This document shows, one piece after another, positions 5,650 through 8,813 of a stretch of 8,813 bases of DNA. The notes beneath the pieces were generated by a model. It worked only from the letters and a program-made list of their open reading frames with translations, had not been told where the DNA came from and ran no database searches. The position numbers and the translations under genes are program-made. This stretch comes from Puniceicoccaceae bacterium (GTDB lineage Bacteria > Verrucomicrobiota > Verrucomicrobiia > Opitutales > Coraliomargaritaceae): assembly GCA_003566795.1 (NCBI GenBank), contig PXBU01000420.1:1-8813 (forward strand), written 5' to 3'. The stretch's first letter is position 1, and each line of letters opens with the position of its first letter.

Positions 5650-7191
5650 ATGACAGCTCCCTCCGCATCCAACGACAGCCTAATGGAAGACATCGTCGGC
5701 CTCTGCAAGCGCCGCGGCTTCATCTTTCCCTCCTCCGAAATCTACGGCGGCTACAACGGCTTTTACGACTACGGCCCGCTCGGGGTCGAGCTGCGCAATA
5801 ATATCAAGCAGGCGTGGTGGCGCGACTTTGTGCAGTGCCGCGACGATATCGTCGGCCTCGACTCCAGCATCATCATGCACCCGAAGATCTGGAAGGCCTC
5901 CGGCCATGTGGACGGCTTCTCCGACCCGATGGTGGACTGCAAGGAGAGCCGGAAGCGCTATCGCGCGGACCAAGTCTTTTGTGCGCCGGTGGTGCTCGAT
6001 AGTGAGACCGTCGGCTACGTCGCCTATGTCGAGGGTGCCGACGAGGCCAGTATCGTTAAACAAGCCAAGAAGCTGCGGGATTCGCTCGACCGGAAGCAGT
6101 CCAAGCTCGACGAGCAACAGCTGCTCGGCAACGCCACTGAATTTACCGAGGTCAGCGATCTCATCCGCGAGCAAACGCTCGGCCCCGACGCGAGCAAGGT
6201 CGGCACCCTGACCGCCCCGCGCGAGTTCAAGCTGATGTTCGAGACCAAGGTGGGCCCGCTGGCCGACGACTCGGCTGTCGCCTACCTCCGCCCGGAAACC
6301 GCCCAGGGGATTTTTGCCAATTACAAGAACGTGGTCGATACTGGCCGGGTGAAGATTCCCTTCGGCATCGCCCAGATCGGCAAGGCCTTCCGCAACGAAA
6401 TCACCCCGCGCAACTTCATTTTCCGCTCCCGCGAGTTCGAGCAGATGGAGATCGAATACTTCATTTCGCCCGAGGCCGATTGGAAGACGCTCCACCGCGA
6501 GTGGCTCGACCAGTGCATCGACTGGCTGGTCTCCATCGGCCTGCCGCGCGAATCGATCACCGAAGACGTCCACCCGCAGGAGAAGCTGGCCTTCTACTCG
6601 CAGGCCACCACCGACCTGATGTTCCACTTCCCGCACGGGGAGCAGGAGCTCTGGGGCATCGCCTGCCGCTCGGACTACGATCTGAAGCAGCACCAGGAGC
6701 ACTCGGGCAAATCGATGGAGATTTTCGATGAAGCCAGCAAAAGCAAATACGTCCCTCACGTCATCGAGCCCTCGCTTGGGGTCGACCGTACCCTGCTGGC
6801 GGTGCTCGCCGCTGCCTACTGCGAAGACGAGGTGCCCAATGACAAGGGGCAGACCGAGAAGCGCACCCTGCTCAAGTTCAGCCCGCGGGTGGCACCCTAC
6901 AAGGCGGCAATTTTCCCGCTGCTCAAGAACAAGCCCGAGCTGGTCGAGCGCGCCGACGCCCTCTACAAAAAGTTGCAGCGCCGCTGGAACGTCTTCTACG
7001 ACGCCTCCGGCGCCATCGGCCGGCGCTATCGTCGTCAGGACGAAATCGGCACGCCTTTCGGCATCACCATCGACTTCGACACCATCGAAAAAGACGGCAC
7101 CGTCACCCTGCGCGACCGCGACACCTGCGAACAACGCCGGATGAGCGAAGCAGAGCTGATCGACTTCCTGGAAGAGCAGATCGAAGGCTGA
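5650..7191 (+). CDS. glyQS: Glycyl-tRNA synthetase, single-chain alpha2 type (class II)
   Basis: It charges tRNA(Gly) with glycine using ATP, in the cytoplasm, as a homodimer. At 513 residues it has the length of the eukaryotic/archaeal-like bacterial enzyme (Thermus type), unlike the alpha2beta2 GlyQ/GlyS of Escherichia coli. The N-terminal part holds RRGFIFPSSEIYGG (21-34) and YDYGPLGVELRNN (39-51). A motif 1 region follows, with WKASGHVDGFSDPMVDC (81-97). An insertion at about 105-190 leads to FKLMFETKVGP and RPETAQGIF (214-222). Motif 2 is FRNEITPRNFIFRSREFEQ (247-265). Motif 3 is VIEPSLGVDRTL (371-382), with Arg380. The anticodon-binding domain starts near 408 (LKFSPRVAPYKAAIFPL) and includes GRRYRRQDEIGTPFGITID (457-475). 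The stop codon sits in the loop of a small hairpin, AAGGC/GCCTT (7184-7197). No frameshift or missing motif is seen. Confidence 0.97.
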   Translation: MTAPSASNDSLMEDIVGLCKRRGFIFPSSEIYGGYNGFYDYGPLGVELRNNIKQAWWRDFVQCRDDIVGLDSSIIMHPKIWKASGHVDGFSDPMVDCKESRKRYRADQVFCAPVVLDSETVGYVAYVEGADEASIVKQAKKLRDSLDRKQSKLDEQQLLGNATEFTEVSDLIREQTLGPDASKVGTLTAPREFKLMFETKVGPLADDSAVAYLRPETAQGIFANYKNVVDTGRVKIPFGIAQIGKAFRNEITPRNFIFRSREFEQMEIEYFISPEADWKTLHREWLDQCIDWLVSIGLPRESITEDVHPQEKLAFYSQATTDLMFHFPHGEQELWGIACRSDYDLKQHQEHSGKSMEIFDEASKSKYVPHVIEPSLGVDRTLLAVLAAAYCEDEVPNDKGQTEKRTLLKFSPRVAPYKAAIFPLLKNKPELVERADALYKKLQRRWNVFYDASGAIGRRYRRQDEIGTPFGITIDFDTIEKDGTVTLRDRDTCEQRRMSEAELIDFLEEQIEG

Positions 7192-7210
7192 AGCCTTAAA
7201 GAGTAGCTAG

Positions 7211-7348
7211 AGGACGGATGACAGAGGACAGAGATTGATGACCAGATAGTGATGCGAGTTCATGCTTCGCCCAAAAGGCGATTAACAAACACTTCGTGAG
7301 GCATTGAACTTAAACATCTGGCTCCTGTTCTCTGACCTCCGACTTCTG
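7211..7348. repeat. Degenerate 7-nt purine-rich repeats with an inverted partner
   Basis: From 7211 to 7243 the plus strand runs as imperfect 7-mers: AGGACGG, ATGACAG, AGGACAG, then a decayed copy ending in ATGACC. From 7322 to 7348 the complementary pattern appears (TGTTCTCTGACCTCCGACTT). GAGGACAGAGA (7224-7234) pairs with TCTCTGACCTC (7329-7339) at 10 of 11 positions. About 94 bp separate the arms. It may be a decayed repeat element common to this genome's spacers. No gene is seen in 7192-7545. Confidence 0.45.
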
Positions 7349-7377
7349 AATACAGACTGATAGAAGCCGGATCTCCC

Positions 7378-7419
7378 GTGTTGTGTCCGCTCGCCGGACG
7401 CCCGAACGGAGAACAACAC
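7378..7419. other. Long imperfect hairpin in the convergent spacer
   Basis: Three paired blocks nest: GTGTTGT (7378-7384) with ACAACAC (7413-7419), TCCG (7386-7389) with CGGA (7407-7410), and TCG (7391-7393) with CGA (7403-7405). That makes 14 base pairs broken by a 1x2 and a 1x1 internal loop around a 9-nt loop. Neither strand has a T-run after it, so it is not a standard terminator. It lies between convergent glyQS and the zinc-ribbon gene. Confidence 0.5.
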
Positions 7420-7431
7420 CACATCTGCAAG

Positions 7432-7492
7432 AAAAAACCTCGGCTGCGGAGAGTCCGGCTGCGAATGCGAATGTCGTCGTGTTGCCGCAGCC
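7432..7492 (-). terminator. Terminator candidate for the minus-strand three-gene cluster
   Basis: On the minus strand GGCTGCGG (7492-7485) pairs perfectly with CCGCAGCC (7449-7442). The sequence then continues GAGG and TTTTTTC (7437-7431). The T-run and the position, 54 bp after the last stop codon, fit an intrinsic terminator. The 35-nt loop is long, although CGGCTGCG is repeated inside it (7456-7463) and offers an alternative shorter pairing. A further GCCCG/CGGGC hairpin lies at 7501-7515, closer to the gene but without a T-run. Confidence 0.45.
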
Positions 7493-7545
7493 CCAACGGC
7501 GCCCGGCTAGCGGGCACGCCACGAGTGCACCACTCCGCCCCCACC

Positions 7546-7917
7546 TCAATCCGTCGGGAGCAAGCCATGCTCCTCGAGGAATTTATAGAACGGATGCTGT
7601 TGCATGCTGGTTGGCGTCTCGAAGCCGAAGTGCAGCCCGCAGTCGGGGCATTCCAGAGTTCCGGCGACCTCGGAGTGGCAGGCGGGACAAGTCCCCTCGA
7701 AGGGCTCCTCGGTGCCGCTGTCGATATTGTAGTAGTCCATCAGCAGGGCGCAGGTGGCGACAAAGTCGGCCTCGTTCACCAGTAGATAATATTCCGTCGT
7801 CGCGCCCCATCCGGTAGCACCGACCGTCACTCCCTCAAGTTCGAAGGGGATCGCCTCACTACTGAGCAACTGCACCACGCCCTCAAGTTCTGCGGCGGTA
7901 AATCTCGGGATTCTCAT
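7546..7917 (-). CDS. Small zinc-ribbon protein with a DUF2007-like N-terminus
   Basis: This 123-residue protein has no signal peptide or membrane segment. The N-terminal 70 residues form an alpha/beta unit: a helix AAELEGVVQLLSSEAIPF, then TEYYLLVNEADFVATCALLMDYY. It resembles the small DUF2007 fold, in which one helix tracks a residue-swap pattern (LLV..AD...A..LL). I hold this only tentatively. A zinc ribbon follows, CPAC (77-80) and CPDC (90-93), nine residues apart, which very probably binds one Zn ion. A short helical tail ends in FLEEHGLLPTD. Its ATG overlaps the stop of the upstream membrane-protein gene (ATGA at 7914-7917), so the two are translationally coupled. AGGGGG lies only two bases before the ATG, too close to be a normal ribosome-binding site. 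Function unknown; zinc ribbons of this sort usually mediate protein or nucleic-acid contacts. Confidence 0.8.
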   Translation of the reverse strand: MRIPRFTAAELEGVVQLLSSEAIPFELEGVTVGATGWGATTEYYLLVNEADFVATCALLMDYYNIDSGTEEPFEGTCPACHSEVAGTLECPDCGLHFGFETPTSMQQHPFYKFLEEHGLLPTD

Positions 7918-8360
7918 TCCCCCTGGTGGGCCTCAATTTCGGATTTTAACTGCGACAAAAATTGCTCCCGCTCGTCTGCGCCCACCCAGTGGTGCCGGAT
8001 CACCGCAAAGACGGATCCGTCCTGCAGATGTAAAATAGTCAGCCGTTCCCGCCCCCGGATAAACAGGCCCGTGAGAAAGGACGCCACGCACCCCGCAGCA
8101 AACAGATAGCCGACAAAAACGCCAAAAACACCATCGCCGGAATAATGAAAGAAGAGGAGTAAAAGAAAGAGGAAGCCCAAGGTAAAATACGGCAGCTTGC
8201 CTTCGCTTTTCCTTTCGGTGGAGGCGAAATTCGCGTCGATGTTCGCCAGTTCGGTCGATTTCTCACCCTTTTCCCTTCTGAGCGACCAGGTATGCGAGAT
8301 GCGATTACCCTGTAGCTCCAGTGAGTCGTGTTGTTTACCTTGTTTTTGTACTAATTTCAT
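7914..8360 (-). CDS. Two-helix membrane protein of unknown function
   Basis: This 148-residue protein has a polar N-terminal region (1-54) with beta-like stretches (SLELQGNRISHTWSL). A membrane hairpin follows: helix 1 at about 56-73 (very rich in Leu and Phe), a short GDG-containing turn, and helix 2 at about 77-101. The C-terminal part, after basic IRGRERL, has two strands (LTILHLQDGSVFAVI) and a charged amphipathic helix to residue 145. A strand domain split by a two-helix hairpin recalls bacterial PH-like membrane proteins, but this is only a structural impression. It is the middle gene of a compact minus-strand cluster: 11 bp after the upstream stop, and overlapping the zinc-ribbon gene by 4 bp. 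No Shine-Dalgarno sequence precedes the ATG, which suggests dependence on upstream translation. A -1 slip on the G8 tract of the upstream gene would fuse the two proteins. Confidence 0.75.
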   Translation of the reverse strand: MKLVQKQGKQHDSLELQGNRISHTWSLRREKGEKSTELANIDANFASTERKSEGKLPYFTLGFLFLLLLFFHYSGDGVFGVFVGYLFAAGCVASFLTGLFIRGRERLTILHLQDGSVFAVIRHHWVGADEREQFLSQLKSEIEAHQGE

Positions 8361-8371
8361 TTTGGGTATGA

Positions 8372-8758
8372 TTACTTTTCTACCCGCTGCATGGCGGGCT
8401 TTCGTGCTGACGGGAGACGACTGAGGCCGGACTGATCCCCCCCCTCTACCGTCATTCCCGCCTCGAAGACCGATACGTCATCTGCATATTTCGTCAGTCG
8501 GTCCACGACCGCTTCCTGCTGCGGGGGGCTGGCCGTGAGGTAAAGCTCGGTGCCATCCTCGCTCTCCACCCCCATCCACAAAACCACACTTTCGTAGTGC
8601 TGCAGCAACCAGCCGAGTGCCTCGTGCATCTCCTTGCCGTCGGTGGGCAACTCGTAAAAGTCCGCGAGCCGGTCGCTGTGCGACCAGGCAACTGTAGGCG
8701 GATTATCCAAATAGGCAGACACGGTCGATTTTTCTAAACCGAAATGGTCGTCTGGCAA
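8372..8758 (-). CDS. Unrecognised small soluble protein, first gene of the minus-strand cluster
   Basis: The frame gives 128 residues from a TTG codon (8758-8756). An in-frame TAG lies only three codons further upstream and there is no ATG until codon 44, so TTG, or a GTG at codon 13, must be the start if the gene is intact. A 5' truncation is also possible. The protein is acidic, with no signal peptide or membrane segment. A helix at about 41-58 (GKEMHEALGWLLQHY) is followed by strands (VVLWMGVES, TELYLTAS) and a helix QQEAVVDRLTKYADD, a small alpha/beta fold. The last 20 residues, after GG at 106-107, are basic and low in hydrophobics, unlike the rest. They follow a G8 run. No family recognised. 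It lies 11 bp upstream of the membrane-protein gene. Confidence 0.6.
   Translation of the reverse strand: MPDDHFGLEKSTVSAYLDNPPTVAWSHSDRLADFYELPTDGKEMHEALGWLLQHYESVVLWMGVESEDGTELYLTASPPQQEAVVDRLTKYADDVSVFEAGMTVEGGDQSGLSRLPSARKPAMQRVEK
8437..8444 (-). other. G8 homopolymer inside a coding sequence (possible slippage site)
   Basis: On the minus strand, eight consecutive G residues encode part of Glu-Gly-Gly-Asp at codons 105-108 of the preceding gene. With one extra G, or a -1 ribosomal slip, reading continues with no stop through 26 linker codons. It then enters the ATG of the membrane protein in its own frame, predicting a product of about 281 residues. With one G fewer, the frame ends after about 18 codons. 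Confidence 0.5.
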
Positions 8759-8813
8759 GCTTTCAAGCTATATTCGGCTCAGACGTAGCGGTGTGCTTCA
8801 GCCACCGTGGCAC
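8759..8813. other. Right-hand window end, upstream of the minus-strand cluster
   Basis: This 55-base stretch should hold the promoter of the three-gene cluster, but I cannot pick a convincing -10/-35 pair. A short palindrome, AGCTT-GA-AAGCT on the minus strand, sits at the boundary with the TTG start. GCCAC-C-GTGGC lies near 8801-8811. Both are too short to interpret. Confidence 0.25.

Noticed and set aside
5680..7134. A 484-codon open frame on the minus strand
   Set aside because: It lies exactly antisense to glyQS and arises from that gene's GC-rich codon pattern. Its product is a low-complexity Val/Ala/Leu/Gly-rich string with no domain.
7378..7817. Plus-strand frames of 135 and 144 codons
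   Set aside because: They mostly run antisense to the zinc-ribbon gene, whose CxxC pairs and coupling to its neighbour are convincing, and they continue through the hairpin region.

Overview
The window looks like a stretch of chromosome from a Gram-negative bacterium of the Planctomycetota-Verrucomicrobiota group, most likely Verrucomicrobiota (Opitutae-like). This placement is an inference from gene content: a secreted formylglycine sulfatase, a CsgG-like secreted protein, a DUF374-type lysophospholipid acyltransferase and a single-chain (alpha2) glycyl-tRNA synthetase. Almost no start codon has a Shine-Dalgarno sequence. I see no rRNA, tRNA, CRISPR array or intact transposase.

Left part (1-2299, + strand). 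Three tightly packed genes read as one operon: an unrecognised protein open at the left edge, an unrecognised secreted protein, and a secreted CsgG-like protein. Gaps are 14 bp and then a 4-bp ATGA overlap. A 413-bp AT-rich spacer (2300-2712) follows, with a plausible promoter and a repeated GCCAGGC element. It leads into a stand-alone sulfatase (2713-4218, +) that carries all the catalytic residues expected of an exported enzyme.

Middle (4219-5649). A gene-poor spacer holds a segment flanked by 8-bp direct repeats, with a protein-like minus-strand frame of unknown origin, and then a strong intrinsic terminator (+) well downstream of the sulfatase. The lysophospholipid acyltransferase gene (4616-5284, -) comes next. 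Between it and glyQS lies a fragment of an AAA-ATPase/DUF4143 gene, followed by a strikingly G-poor leader.

Right part (5650-8813). glyQS (5650-7191, +) is the housekeeping anchor. A 354-bp convergent spacer carries degenerate 7-nt repeats with an inverted partner, a long imperfect hairpin and a minus-strand terminator candidate. Three small minus-strand genes then form a compact cluster: an unrecognised soluble protein, a two-helix membrane protein and a zinc-ribbon protein. Spacings are 11 bp and a 4-bp overlap. A G8 run near the end of the first of these genes would join it in frame to the membrane protein after a -1 slip.

No complete new system can be demonstrated. The best candidates for a second look are the CsgG-linked operon, the three-gene minus-strand cluster with its G8 tract, and the repeat-flanked segment near 4282-4486.
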